Below the pieces are notes generated by a model. It worked only from the letters and a program-made list of their open reading frames with translations, was not told the DNA's origin and did not search any database. Shown in pieces: positions 7,294 through 16,172 of a DNA stretch of 64,000 bases (position 1 is the stretch's first letter; every line of letters begins with the position of its first letter). The stretch is from NCBI GenBank assembly GCA_020635995.1, contig JACJYS010000004.1, forward strand, positions 62,001 to 126,000, in the 5' to 3' direction. This DNA is from Chitinophagales bacterium (GTDB taxonomy: Bacteria > Bacteroidota > Bacteroidia > Chitinophagales > UBA8649). The position numbers and the translations under genes are program-made.

Positions 7294-8349
7294 ATGATAG
7301 GAGCATCGTTATTTTCAAGTGCAGGTATTGCGGAAACTTACTTCGAAGAAGTAGGAATAGACATTGTTGCCGCCAATGAACTGATTCAGGAAAGAGCCGA
7401 CTTATATCAGGCATTGTACCCCAAATCTAAAATGATAGCAGGAAATATTTTAGATGAAATGGTTTTTAAAACACTTGTAAAAAACACACCTGATAAGTTA
7501 GATTTTTTAATAGCTTCACCTCCTTGTCAAGGAATGAGCGTTGCAGGAAAAAACAGAAATGTTGCTCAAATGCTAACAGATGAGAGGAATTATCTTGTTT
7601 TTAAAATCATTGACTTCATTAAGTTAAAATCGCCTGATTTTGTCTTGATTGAAAACGTTCCAACATTTTTCAAATTACTTCTACCATACGAAAATGAACA
7701 ATTAAAAGTCATTGAAATATTAAATATTGAATTTGGAGAAGAATACAATATTGAGGCAGATGTATATGATGCAGCCGAATTTGGAGTTGCACAAAGACGA
7801 ACAAGAGCAATCATAAAACTTTACCGAAAAAGCAAAAAATGGGGGCAACCTAAAAAAGCCGAAAAACAAATAACGGTAGAAGAAAAAATTGGCTTTTTAC
7901 CAAGCATTGAAGCAGGACAAAAATCAAAAATGAAATGGCATTTTGCACGAAAACATTCGGAAAATCACATTAAATGGATGAAACACACCCCGACAGGAAA
8001 AACGGCTTTTGAAAATGAAAAATATTTCCCAGTAAAATCAAACGGAGAAAAAATAAAAAGCTATAACACAACATACAGACGAATAAAATGGGACGAGCCT
8101 GCACCAACAATTACAATGCGTAATGATGCAATCAGTTCGCAACTAAATGTTCATCCAGGAAGAAAATTGGAAAACGGTACTTATTCTGATGCAAGGGTTT
8201 TAACACCATTGGAGTTAATGTTATTATCTTCTCTACCTCAAAATTGGAACATTCCAGAAAACACACCTGAACTACTTATCAGAAAGTGTATTGGCGAGTG
8301 TATTCCACCCTTATTGATTAAAAACATTGTAGCCCAAATCAACAAGTAG
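7294..8349 (+). CDS. DNA (cytosine-5-)-methyltransferase of a type II system
   Basis: 351-residue C5-cytosine methyltransferase transferring a methyl group from S-adenosylmethionine to a cytosine in the recognition site. Seen: motif I LFSSAGIAE near the N-terminus, motif IV ASPPCQGMS with the catalytic Cys78, motif VI LIENVP (120-122), motif VIII AQRRTR (167-171), a target-recognition region roughly 175-270, motif IX around RVLTPLELMLLSSLP, and motif X IGECIPPLLIK at the C-terminus. The set is complete, so it should be active. The endonuclease gene begins 1 base after its stop, and the HTH gene lies 2 bases upstream. Recognition sequence cannot be read from the protein. Confidence 0.93.
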   Translation: MIGASLFSSAGIAETYFEEVGIDIVAANELIQERADLYQALYPKSKMIAGNILDEMVFKTLVKNTPDKLDFLIASPPCQGMSVAGKNRNVAQMLTDERNYLVFKIIDFIKLKSPDFVLIENVPTFFKLLLPYENEQLKVIEILNIEFGEEYNIEADVYDAAEFGVAQRRTRAIIKLYRKSKKWGQPKKAEKQITVEEKIGFLPSIEAGQKSKMKWHFARKHSENHIKWMKHTPTGKTAFENEKYFPVKSNGEKIKSYNTTYRRIKWDEPAPTITMRNDAISSQLNVHPGRKLENGTYSDARVLTPLELMLLSSLPQNWNIPENTPELLIRKCIGECIPPLLIKNIVAQINK

Positions 8350-8350
8350 T

Positions 8351-9799
8351 ATGACTTTAAGAATTGACAGTAAAAAATGGATTTTATATAGACACACAAG
8401 GAATTTTGAGAAACTTTGTGCTGTTGCTGAATTTTTAAAATCGTACACAAAAACAGGTATTTCAAAAGAGGATAAAATTAATCTCAATCTAAAATTGAGA
8501 GAATTAGGTTTATACAGTGAACGAAACCCCGATTTACCGCTTGATGCCATAAACCACAAAATCAACCAACTTTCGTATTATATGTTTGGCTACCAAGCCA
8601 AAGTTGACGGAGAAGACCGCTTTTTGTTTAGCCCACTTGGAAATTTGTTTTTGAAACACGTTGAAGACAAAGAAAAAACAGCCAAAATTTTTCTCACAAT
8701 GCTTTGGGCTGTTCAATATCCACATCCTCACAGCGGTACAGATAAGGAATTTAAACTTTATCCATTTCGTTTGATTTACAAATTATTATCCGAGCCTAAA
8801 CTTTCAAATAAACTTTACGCTTTTGAAGTAGCCTATTCGGTCGTTTTCACAAAAGAAATCACAAAATCAACCTACAAAGATTTGGTAGGTGAACTGTTGG
8901 ATTTAAGAAAACTTTCTGATGAACAACTTGCCAATAAATTTCAAGAAGACAGACACGCTTACGTGAATTCTGCTTATGAATGGGACTATTACGTTTCAAA
9001 TTTGTTTGCAAGTGCTGAAGTTTTGAACAAAAAAGACGGAGTTGTTATTACCAAATTACAACACGGAAATACCAACACTTATAGAAAAATAACACGAAAC
9101 GAAGTTTCCATTCCAGACAATCTAAAAACTTTAGTTCAACAGTTAGAAAGCGAATATTCGTTTTTAGAAAAACCATTGTTACTAAACGACCCAGAACGTC
9201 TGAAAATAGACGTTATAAAAGAAATTTACAGCTTCTATCCAAAAACACTTCTCATTGACATTGGAGAGAAAATTGACGATTTCAAATTTGAATTGTTAAA
9301 TCTCCCGAAACTAATTGAACAATATGCAGACAACAACGATGGTGCAGAAGCTTACCTTTTTGAAGATGCTCTGACAGACGGGTTCAATATGTTCTACAAT
9401 GTAGATGCTCAAAAAGTTGGCGGTGCAGGAAACACCGATTTAGAGTGTCTATACCTACCCAAAAAGAAAAAATTCGCTGTTGATGCAAAATCAACTAAAA
9501 ATAAATTGTCAGGTGTAAATGCAGGAAGATTAGAAGGACACCGTGAAAAGATTGGCGGTACATATACAATTGTTGTTACACCAAGATACGTTCCAGCCGT
9601 GCTTCAAGATATTCGCACGAGTCCTATCGTAATAATTCGTGCAAACACATTTTCAGAGTATTTGTACAACTGTATAGACAATGACGTAAGAGAAATAGAC
9701 TATGAAGATTTTGACAGTATCATCGTTAATAATCTTGGAAAAGACATCAGTAAAAACATTTCTGATTTAACCATTTCAAGGTTCGCCACTAAAAATTAA
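8351..9799 (+). CDS. Type II restriction endonuclease, PD-(D/E)XK nuclease (possibly AlwI-like)
   Basis: 482-residue protein between two DNA methyltransferase genes, which identifies it as the endonuclease. The N-terminal ~330 residues show no motif I can name. A nuclease core follows: GAGNTDLECL (Asp363) and, 15 residues on, FAVDAKST (Asp378, Lys380), the PD-(D/E)XK pattern, then a helix and IVVTPRYVPAVL. Large size with a C-terminal nuclease domain and a methyltransferase pair of different chemistry fits an asymmetric (type IIS-like) recognition site. The resemblance to AlwI-type enzymes is an impression, not an alignment. It starts 1 base after the C5 methyltransferase stop. Confidence 0.8.
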   Translation: MTLRIDSKKWILYRHTRNFEKLCAVAEFLKSYTKTGISKEDKINLNLKLRELGLYSERNPDLPLDAINHKINQLSYYMFGYQAKVDGEDRFLFSPLGNLFLKHVEDKEKTAKIFLTMLWAVQYPHPHSGTDKEFKLYPFRLIYKLLSEPKLSNKLYAFEVAYSVVFTKEITKSTYKDLVGELLDLRKLSDEQLANKFQEDRHAYVNSAYEWDYYVSNLFASAEVLNKKDGVVITKLQHGNTNTYRKITRNEVSIPDNLKTLVQQLESEYSFLEKPLLLNDPERLKIDVIKEIYSFYPKTLLIDIGEKIDDFKFELLNLPKLIEQYADNNDGAEAYLFEDALTDGFNMFYNVDAQKVGGAGNTDLECLYLPKKKKFAVDAKSTKNKLSGVNAGRLEGHREKIGGTYTIVVTPRYVPAVLQDIRTSPIVIIRANTFSEYLYNCIDNDVREIDYEDFDSIIVNNLGKDISKNISDLTISRFATKN

Positions 9800-9807
9800 A
9801 ACTTGCT

Positions 9808-10569
9808 ATGATTACAATTACAAGAGAAGACAATATGAATTTAATGGCAAGGTATCCTGATAATTATTTTGACCTTGCAATCGTTGACCCACCTTATGGA
9901 ATTTTGAACAAAACTAAAAGAGGTGGCGACCATAAGTTTAATATGGACGAATACCGTCAATGGGACATAAAGCCTGATGACGAATACTTTAATGAACTTT
10001 TTCGTGTATCAAAAAATCAGATTATTTGGGGTGGAAATTATTTTGGGCATCTTTGGGCAAGAAGTCCATACAATAAAGGCTTTATCATTTGGGACAAAAA
10101 TCAACCTGAAACATTAAACAACTTTTCAATGGCAGAAATGGCTTGGTCATCATTAGATAAACCTTCAAAGATTTTTAGATACAGCGTAAGAAAAAACAGA
10201 AATAAAATTCATCCAACACAAAAGCCGGTTGACCTTTATGAATGGCTTTTAAAAATGTATGCCGATGAAGGAGATAAAATTTTGGACACGCATTTGGGTA
10301 GCGGAACGATTGCGATTGCTTGTTATAATGCGGGATTGAGTTTGACTGCTTGTGAAATAAGTGACACATATTATTTGAAAGCTTTGGAAAAAATCAAAGA
10401 GGTTGTTCCAGAAAGTGCTATTCATACAAATGATTCAGAAGCGTTTGCTTTGACTTTCCCCGAGCAGAAAACATCTGAAAACGGACTTCATAAATTGTAT
10501 AAGGAACATATTAAACAACTTAAATTATTTAAGGAGCAACGTGCGGAATACCGAGCAATGATAAAATAG
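9808..10569 (+). CDS. DNA amino-methyltransferase (N6-adenine or N4-cytosine), beta class
   Basis: 253-residue methyltransferase that methylates an exocyclic amino group. Seen: catalytic motif IV AIVDPPYG (DPPY at residues 27-30) near the N-terminus, and motif X/I region HPTQKPVDLYEWLL then ILDTHLGSGTIAIAC (about 158-172) near the C-terminus. Catalytic motif before the SAM-binding motif is the beta order. DPPY favours N6-adenine. A second methyltransferase of different chemistry in the same operon suggests that each strand of an asymmetric site is protected by its own enzyme, as in HphI-type systems. It lies 8 bases after the endonuclease stop and closes the cassette. Confidence 0.92.
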   Translation: MITITREDNMNLMARYPDNYFDLAIVDPPYGILNKTKRGGDHKFNMDEYRQWDIKPDDEYFNELFRVSKNQIIWGGNYFGHLWARSPYNKGFIIWDKNQPETLNNFSMAEMAWSSLDKPSKIFRYSVRKNRNKIHPTQKPVDLYEWLLKMYADEGDKILDTHLGSGTIAIACYNAGLSLTACEISDTYYLKALEKIKEVVPESAIHTNDSEAFALTFPEQKTSENGLHKLYKEHIKQLKLFKEQRAEYRAMIK

Positions 10570-11080
10570 AGTGAAAAATACCAACGCTAAAAGCCATACA
10601 CATTTGCAATTACTCACGGTTTTTAAATGTTTTTTTTGTGTTCGTGAGTTTACGTTTCGCATCAGCCAACGCACAAACCAAAAATTGCAGGCAACGTATG
10701 TCTTTTCCATCGCTGAAATACGAACGAAAAAATAAAGCCTACAGACAACAACTAAGTTTTCGTTGCGTCCGAAGGACGAACAATGAATCCGCCACAGGCG
10801 GAGAACGGAACCGGTTGTTTTAGGATGGTTGATAAAAAAAATGTTCTATTGGGGATTTCGTAAAACAGTTTGTTACTTATATCGGCATCCTTGCCGATTT
10901 TCACTTTTTGCTTCACTGCGTTCGCAAAGACGAACCGATATAAGCACGTCTTTGCGAGTGAGGAACGAACGAAGTTTACCTACGGCAGGCAGGAAATATC
11001 TATAATAACACCAATTTTTAGCACAAAATAGTCTAAGCTATTTTGTATTATACAATGGTAAGTAAGGCAATACTTTTCTT
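10570..11080. other. 511-bp non-coding region rich in palindromes between the RM cassette and dsbD
   Basis: No credible gene. It holds the right cassette repeat (10666-10719) and several hairpins: CGTCC-GAA-GGACG at 10766-10778, CCGCC-ACA-GGCGG at 10789-10801, AACCGGTT at 10808-10815, TCGGCA-TCCT-TGCCGA at 10882-10897. A larger inverted repeat pairs CTTATATCGG (10876-10885) with CCGATATAAG (10935-10944), with CGCAAAGACG (10923-10932) and CGTCTTTGCG (10947-10956) straddling its right arm. The stretch from 10946 resembles the left half of the inverted repeat at 21352-21457. Confidence 0.6.
10666..10719 (+). repeat. Right degenerate flank repeat of the restriction-modification cassette
   Basis: Counterpart of 6857-6909: CCAACGCACAAACC, AAAAATTGC, a T-run, CCATCGCTGAAAT. 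It begins ~100 bases after the amino-methyltransferase stop. With the left copy it brackets the four RM genes (about 3.8 kb apart). Confidence 0.4.
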
Positions 11081-12712
11081 CTACCGATGTTTTCCTATTC
11101 CCTCTTTTAATAAATTTTTATATTCTTGAATATCGGGAGTGTAGCCTGTGGGTTTCATTAAAATTTCTGTTCCGTCAGGATTAAGCATTACATATAGCGG
11201 CTGCGAAACATAAGAAAAATTAATAGCTTGAAAGTATGACCACTTGTTGCCGGAGTTTCTTAAATTCTTTTCATAGTTCCCGTTTTTAATTATCAGTTTT
11301 TGCTCTTCTGGCAGTTCTGTTCTGTCATCTACATAAAGAGAAACCAAAACGACATCATTTGCCAACATTGATAAAATTTCTTTATCAACCCACACATTTT
11401 CTTCCATTTTTCTACAGTTTACACAAGCATAACCCGTAAAATCAACAAAAAGTGGTTTATTTACTTCTTTAGCATAACATTGTGCTTCAAAAAAATCATG
11501 AAAACACGGTAAATCATGCGGGCACTCATCCGAAAAATTAAAACGTTGCTTATGTTCTGCTGTTACATTATTTTTGGTAGTAGATGAATGTTTAAAAATA
11601 GAGTGGTGCATAGGCGGTGGAAATCCGGCAATAACGTTTCTTACAAAAGGAATGTCTTTGCCTAACATGCTGGGTGTTAGTAGAATAGCTAATAAAACCA
11701 TAAAACTGCCTAATGCAATTCTTCCTTTTCCTATTTTTTCTTTTACTCCTTTTTTAAATGAATAAAACCCAAATAAATAAGCCGCCAATAATAAAGCTAT
11801 GATAATCCAAAGAGCAAAGAAAATTTCTCTTTTCACTATCACTAAGCTGGGATCTACTAAATCTGCGTTGGATAAAAATTTAAGTGCTAAAGCTAATTCT
11901 AAAAATCCTAAAACAACTTTTACGGTATTTAACCACCCACCAGATTTAGGCAAACTTTTCATCATGCCCGGGAACAAAGCAAAAAGTGCAAAAGGAAGCC
12001 CCAAGGCTACACCAAAACCTGCCATTCCTGCCGTTAAGTGCCATGCACCTTGCGTTAGCGTACCTGCCAATAGCGAACCTACTAAAGGCCCTGTACAAGA
12101 AAAGGAAACTATTACTAAAGTAAGAGCCATAAAAAATACACCTATTATTCCTCCGGCACTTTCGGCACTGCTTACTTTATTGGCTAATCCACTGGGTAAA
12201 GTTATTTCGTAAAAGCCAAAAAATGAAAAGGCAAACACTACAAAAATGATAAAGAATGCAAGGTTTAACCACACATTAGTGGCTATTTGGCTTAGTACAT
12301 CCGGTGCTAAGTTTAATAAATGAAACGGTGCACTTACTAATGTGTAAATAAAAAATATAAAGAAACCATATAATAAAGCCTGAAATATACCTTGTTTTTT
12401 ATTGCCGTCTTGCTTAGTGAAAAAACTAACGGTAAGCGGTATCATAGGAAATACACAAGGTGTTAGTAGAGCTATTAAACCTCCGCCTAACCCCAGTAAA
12501 AATACCAGCCAAATACTTTTTTCTTCTTTATTTTCACTTACTTGTTTAGATGCATCTATGTCAAGTACTAAGGCATCTTTAAAGTTTTCTTCACTAAAAT
12601 TACCTTCATTATCATAAAAAGGCTGACACTCATAGCTAATTTTATTTTCTGCAAAAGCAGGCTTAAATAAAAAAACAAAGCTTAAAAGGAAAAGGCTGAA
12701 AATATATTTCAT
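11081..12712 (-). CDS. dsbD: Thiol:disulfide interchange protein DsbD, short N-terminal form
   Basis: Inner-membrane electron carrier that passes reducing power from cytoplasmic thioredoxin to the periplasm. 543 residues. Seen: signal peptide to about residue 21, a short periplasmic stretch (to ~65), an eight-helix membrane domain with the two redox cysteines in LLTPCVFPMIP (Cys86) and SFSCTGPLVG (about 207), and a C-terminal thioredoxin-like domain with the CxxC in GYACVNCRKME near residue 430. The full N-terminal (alpha) domain of ~120 residues is missing; two upstream genes encode stand-alone versions. It is the last gene of a five-gene minus-strand block. Confidence 0.92.
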   Translation of the reverse strand: MKYIFSLFLLSFVFLFKPAFAENKISYECQPFYDNEGNFSEENFKDALVLDIDASKQVSENKEEKSIWLVFLLGLGGGLIALLTPCVFPMIPLTVSFFTKQDGNKKQGIFQALLYGFFIFFIYTLVSAPFHLLNLAPDVLSQIATNVWLNLAFFIIFVVFAFSFFGFYEITLPSGLANKVSSAESAGGIIGVFFMALTLVIVSFSCTGPLVGSLLAGTLTQGAWHLTAGMAGFGVALGLPFALFALFPGMMKSLPKSGGWLNTVKVVLGFLELALALKFLSNADLVDPSLVIVKREIFFALWIIIALLLAAYLFGFYSFKKGVKEKIGKGRIALGSFMVLLAILLTPSMLGKDIPFVRNVIAGFPPPMHHSIFKHSSTTKNNVTAEHKQRFNFSDECPHDLPCFHDFFEAQCYAKEVNKPLFVDFTGYACVNCRKMEENVWVDKEILSMLANDVVLVSLYVDDRTELPEEQKLIIKNGNYEKNLRNSGNKWSYFQAINFSYVSQPLYVMLNPDGTEILMKPTGYTPDIQEYKNLLKEGIGKHR

Positions 12713-12723
12713 AAGGTTTTTTG

Positions 12724-13239
12724 TTATTCTACTTCTATAGTAAACTCAATAGGGTCCGGAAATAAACATTGTATAGAATCGCAAGTCATATATTCTAAAT
12801 ATCCGGTTACCGTTCCTGTTCCTTTTGTAGTAAAAACTTGAGAGAAAGTAGCTCCTGTACCAAATTTTTTAATATCCATATCAAAAAGCTCGTCATAACC
12901 ATCTTTTTCTACCACACCGCTTTCTTCTACATTTTCTACTTGGTCTATTATTTCATTTTCATCATAATTAATAGTAGTAGGTATCGGTCCATCATCTTCT
13001 ATATTGTTAGAATAAACATACCAATGTTCATCAATATTGGCATTAAAAGTAATTTTGTATTGATTGTCTGCTAATTTTTCTGATGAATAATCCCATTTTA
13101 CAGGATCTAATATTTGTATTTCGTCTGCATTGTCTTCTTCTACAACTATTTCGGTTTCGTTCTCTTGTTTTGGTGCATTAGTGCAAGAATATAAGCTAAA
13201 TGCTAATAAACATATCAAGGTAAAAAAAGTGGTTTTCAT
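12724..13239 (-). CDS. DsbD N-terminal-domain-like lipoprotein
   Basis: 171-residue lipoprotein: MKTTFFTLICLLAFSLYSC with lipobox Cys19, an acidic linker, then a ~125-residue beta domain resembling the periplasmic alpha domain of DsbD (PF11412-like). Seen: WKDYSS-type start near residue 50, HWYVYSNNIEDDGPIPTTI, and the cysteine pair YMTCDSIQCLFPDP near the C-terminus, placed like the redox pair of nDsbD. It lies 11 bases upstream of dsbD, whose own alpha domain is missing, so it probably accepts electrons from DsbD in trans at the membrane surface. Paralogous to the next gene. Confidence 0.75.
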   Translation of the reverse strand: MKTTFFTLICLLAFSLYSCTNAPKQENETEIVVEEDNADEIQILDPVKWDYSSEKLADNQYKITFNANIDEHWYVYSNNIEDDGPIPTTINYDENEIIDQVENVEESGVVEKDGYDELFDMDIKKFGTGATFSQVFTTKGTGTVTGYLEYMTCDSIQCLFPDPIEFTIEVE

Positions 13240-13246
13240 AATGTAT

Positions 13247-13690
13247 TTAATTTTTGTTTAAGTTAAAATATATTTTTTTTGGTGGTAAACATTTAGTATT
13301 ATCGCAACACATAAACTCTACATAGCCATTTTTATAGTTTTCGTTTAAGGGTTTTATAGAAAATGTTACTTCAGTATAAAATTTTGTAAGCGTTGTTTCA
13401 AACATTTCATCATAATCGTTTTTTACATAGTCTGAATTTCTATTGGCAAACATCTGTTCAAACTCCCCATTGTTATTTTCTAAATAAAAAGCAGTAGGTA
13501 TAGGACCATCTTCATTTTGAATTTGACTATACAAATACCAGCCACTATCTATTTTTGCTTCAGCTATTATTAAGTTCTGTTCATTGTTATAACTAAAATG
13601 CCAATTAACAGGAGCTAACTCTTGCAAAAAAGCTACTTTAGTTAATATTACAAAAAGCAATGTGATTGTATATGACAGTTTAGAAATCAA
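13247..13690 (-). CDS. Second DsbD N-terminal-domain-like exported protein
   Basis: 147 residues with an N-terminal signal (MISKLSYTITLLFVILTKVAF) but no lipobox. The rest is one domain parallel to the neighbouring lipoprotein: PVNWHFSY, SGWYLYSQIQNEDGPIPTAF, DYDEMFETTLTKF, and the cysteine pair MCCDNTKCLPPK near the end. It overlaps the upstream DUF6427 gene by 11 bases and precedes the lipoprotein gene by 7. Soluble and membrane-tethered versions side by side suggest a tandem duplication with different localisation or partners. Extra Cys next to the redox pair is odd. Confidence 0.72.
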   Translation of the reverse strand: MISKLSYTITLLFVILTKVAFLQELAPVNWHFSYNNEQNLIIAEAKIDSGWYLYSQIQNEDGPIPTAFYLENNNGEFEQMFANRNSDYVKNDYDEMFETTLTKFYTEVTFSIKPLNENYKNGYVEFMCCDNTKCLPPKKIYFNLNKN

Positions 13691-14639
13691 TAGCGTAAAT
13701 TATGCAATTAAATGTTGCCAGCAAAATTATTGTTAAATGTATTAATTCCGAAACAATTGGGCGTTTAATTATGTTAATAGCCAATCCTAAATAAACACTG
13801 GCAGGAAAACACAGTATAATAAAGCTATTGATAAATGAGCCGGTATTGAAAAATATGAGTACTAAAAAGATAATGGAAGCCGATAATATGCTATTAAAAA
13901 ACAGCCTGCCACTTTGGTTAATTTTTTTGGCAAGCACTGTGGTATTAAATAGGCCTATTAAAATAAAAATGAGTAGAAAAACAGATGGTAAATAGTTAAC
14001 TATACTTTTATTGCTTAAAATATTGAGGGCAAATTTTAAATTTATTGGTGGTAGATATTTAAACCATAAATAGCTAATAAAGTAAAAATTTAAAATAGGG
14101 ACAGCTATTGAAAATAATAGGATATTAAATACTTTTAGTGATAATTTATTGTAATGAAAAAAGAAAATTATAAAAAATGGCAAAAAGAAAATGGAAGGTG
14201 TCCATATTAAAAATGAGATGCCGAGTATAAAGCCTATATAAAAAATGTAAGTGTTAGCATATCCTTCTTGATTTTTGTAGAAAAGAAAAATAGAAAATAG
14301 AAGCAAAGTATTAGCAACTAAGGCTGGCGATAGCGTATAAAACTCAGGGAATGTATGTATTAAAAACACAAATAGCCAAGTAAATATAAAACTATATTGG
14401 TCTATTTGTCTAATGGAATTAGTAATATGGAATATTAATACACTTTGAAATGCTATTAAAATAAAGCTAATTATTTTAGCTAAAAATGGACTCATTGAAA
14501 AGTCTGATGAAAAAAAACTATTTTGCCAAAAAATATGATAGTCAATATTATTGGGCAATAAAAAATGCAATAAGGTTAAAGCTGTAAAAATTAAAATAAC
14601 GGCAAAAAAAGAGTATTGCCTGTTAAATATGAATAGCAT
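13680..14639 (-). CDS. DUF6427 family multispanning membrane protein
   Basis: 319 residues, almost entirely hydrophobic, with roughly nine or ten membrane helices (for example VILIFTALTLLHFLLP, FIFTWLFVFLIHTFP, ILSASIIFLVLIFF). The pattern matches the Bacteroidetes DUF6427 family, whose function is unknown. Its start overlaps the stop region of the preceding gene by one base (14639), and its end overlaps the next gene by 11 bases, so it is translated as part of the block. No catalytic motif was recognised. Confidence 0.65.
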   Translation of the reverse strand: MLFIFNRQYSFFAVILIFTALTLLHFLLPNNIDYHIFWQNSFFSSDFSMSPFLAKIISFILIAFQSVLIFHITNSIRQIDQYSFIFTWLFVFLIHTFPEFYTLSPALVANTLLLFSIFLFYKNQEGYANTYIFYIGFILGISFLIWTPSIFFLPFFIIFFFHYNKLSLKVFNILLFSIAVPILNFYFISYLWFKYLPPINLKFALNILSNKSIVNYLPSVFLLIFILIGLFNTTVLAKKINQSGRLFFNSILSASIIFLVLIFFNTGSFINSFIILCFPASVYLGLAINIIKRPIVSELIHLTIILLATFNCIIYAIDF

Positions 14640-16120
14640 TAAAACACGAGTTTTATTAGCTTAAACTTACTTCTGCTCATGCTGGGAATTAAAATTTCGT
14701 TTGGAGCAGTTTGCATACTCATTTTTACAATAGGCACTACCTCATTGCCTCCAATATTCATAACTACTTTGTTTTTTGAATCTTCATGGGGCTCTATACT
14801 TTCTGCTAATAATTGTCCTTCATTATCTATTTCATCTAAATAAATGAGCTGTAGCTCATTTTGTAAATTGGCGGTATAAAAAGATGAGTAACTACCATTA
14901 TCATTTGTAGAAATTTGCTTTTTTCTAATAATACCAATGTTTTCTTTGTCTATTATGCCATTGCTATCTACATTGTAAACCAAAATATCATTAAAATTAT
15001 AAATAGTACTTGAAGAGTAAGTATTCATTCCGCTAACAGAAAAATAGTAATTGTTTAGAGATTCTTCTTCATTTTTAAAATACGATTCGGCAAGTACCAA
15101 ACATCCTCCATCATTTTTAGGAATAATATTATTTATATAAAAAGTATAGAGCTGTGGGGGAGTAGTTTCACTGGCTTTGCCTGTTAGTTTGTTGTAAAAA
15201 CTTTCTGTTATTGGAGCAATGTCGGTATAAGTTGTTTCAAAATTATTTAAGTCTATTTTAGTAACAAATAACTTTGATGCACCTGTATTATCTCTTTTGT
15301 TTTCCTTGGGTTCTCTATAAAAACCACTGGCTATCAAGCTATTAGTTTTGTAATCAATTTCAAATTCTATTTTTTTAAAAACATCTTGTATCGGGTTGTA
15401 AACAGATGTTTTTACTTGTCCATTTTTTATATAAGTAATAAAATAATCAGCATTGTCGCTTTCTCGGTCATTTGTGGTTATAAAAACATAACTGCCATCG
15501 TTTAAAAGAAAAACATCTACAAAATATTGATTTATCAAATAGTTATCTGTAAGGTATTTTGAAGCTACGGTTTCAAGTTTGTTATTAACAACTTTGGTAT
15601 AAAAAGATTTTATACTGCCATTTTCAAAAATAGGTGTGTAGAATAATATTAAATTTTCATCTAATGAAAGCTGGGTGCGTAAATTATTATTTAGCAAATC
15701 ACTTTTTTCTCTTAAAGTATCAATTACTATGGGTTTGTCTGCAAATCTTATTTTATCGTCAAGTTGCAGAGCATTTATGGTGCTATAATTATTGCTGTGG
15801 TTAAGTTTTATAAGCCACGATTGCTGTGGATTTATCCACAGTTTTTTTATATACTCATTGCTTTGTATAGGAATTGTTTTACTACTTTGTAGTTTTAAAT
15901 ATCCATTATATACATCAAGTATGTGATAATTATCCTTATATCTTTCTGCTAAATATCTATTGTTTAGCTTACCGGCTATTCTAAATTTAGGAGCTTTATT
16001 AGTTAGTTTTATTCCACTTGATACATTTACATTTTGAGCTTTTGCTGTACTAAAACAAAGCAACGCAACTATTAAAGTTGATATAAATAATATTTTATTG
16101 TTGGCTGAAAAAGTTAACAC
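14639..16120 (-). CDS. Exported protein of unknown function
   Basis: 493 residues; GTG start at 16120 with an N-terminal signal peptide ending near AKAQ (about residue 28). I do not recognise the family. The body is rich in beta-strand-like segments with alternating polar residues and repeated phrases such as LNDGSYVFITTND, NDGGCLVLAESYFKNEEE and ELQLIYLDEIDNEGQLLAES. This resembles WD40/beta-propeller-like secreted proteins of Bacteroidetes that report element by element. No cysteine pair or T9SS sorting domain is seen. It is the first gene of the block that ends with dsbD. Confidence 0.6.
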   Translation of the reverse strand: MLTFSANNKILFISTLIVALLCFSTAKAQNVNVSSGIKLTNKAPKFRIAGKLNNRYLAERYKDNYHILDVYNGYLKLQSSKTIPIQSNEYIKKLWINPQQSWLIKLNHSNNYSTINALQLDDKIRFADKPIVIDTLREKSDLLNNNLRTQLSLDENLILFYTPIFENGSIKSFYTKVVNNKLETVASKYLTDNYLINQYFVDVFLLNDGSYVFITTNDRESDNADYFITYIKNGQVKTSVYNPIQDVFKKIEFEIDYKTNSLIASGFYREPKENKRDNTGASKLFVTKIDLNNFETTYTDIAPITESFYNKLTGKASETTPPQLYTFYINNIIPKNDGGCLVLAESYFKNEEESLNNYYFSVSGMNTYSSSTIYNFNDILVYNVDSNGIIDKENIGIIRKKQISTNDNGSYSSFYTANLQNELQLIYLDEIDNEGQLLAESIEPHEDSKNKVVMNIGGNEVVPIVKMSMQTAPNEILIPSMSRSKFKLIKLVF

Positions 16121-16172
16121 AGCTAAAATTTTGGTTTAAATATAACAATAAAACAAGTAGCGTAGTAGCTTA

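Noticed and set aside
10638..10823. 61-residue plus-strand frame in the palindrome-rich region
   Set aside because: Runs through the flank repeat and two perfect hairpins; no start context or recognisable protein.
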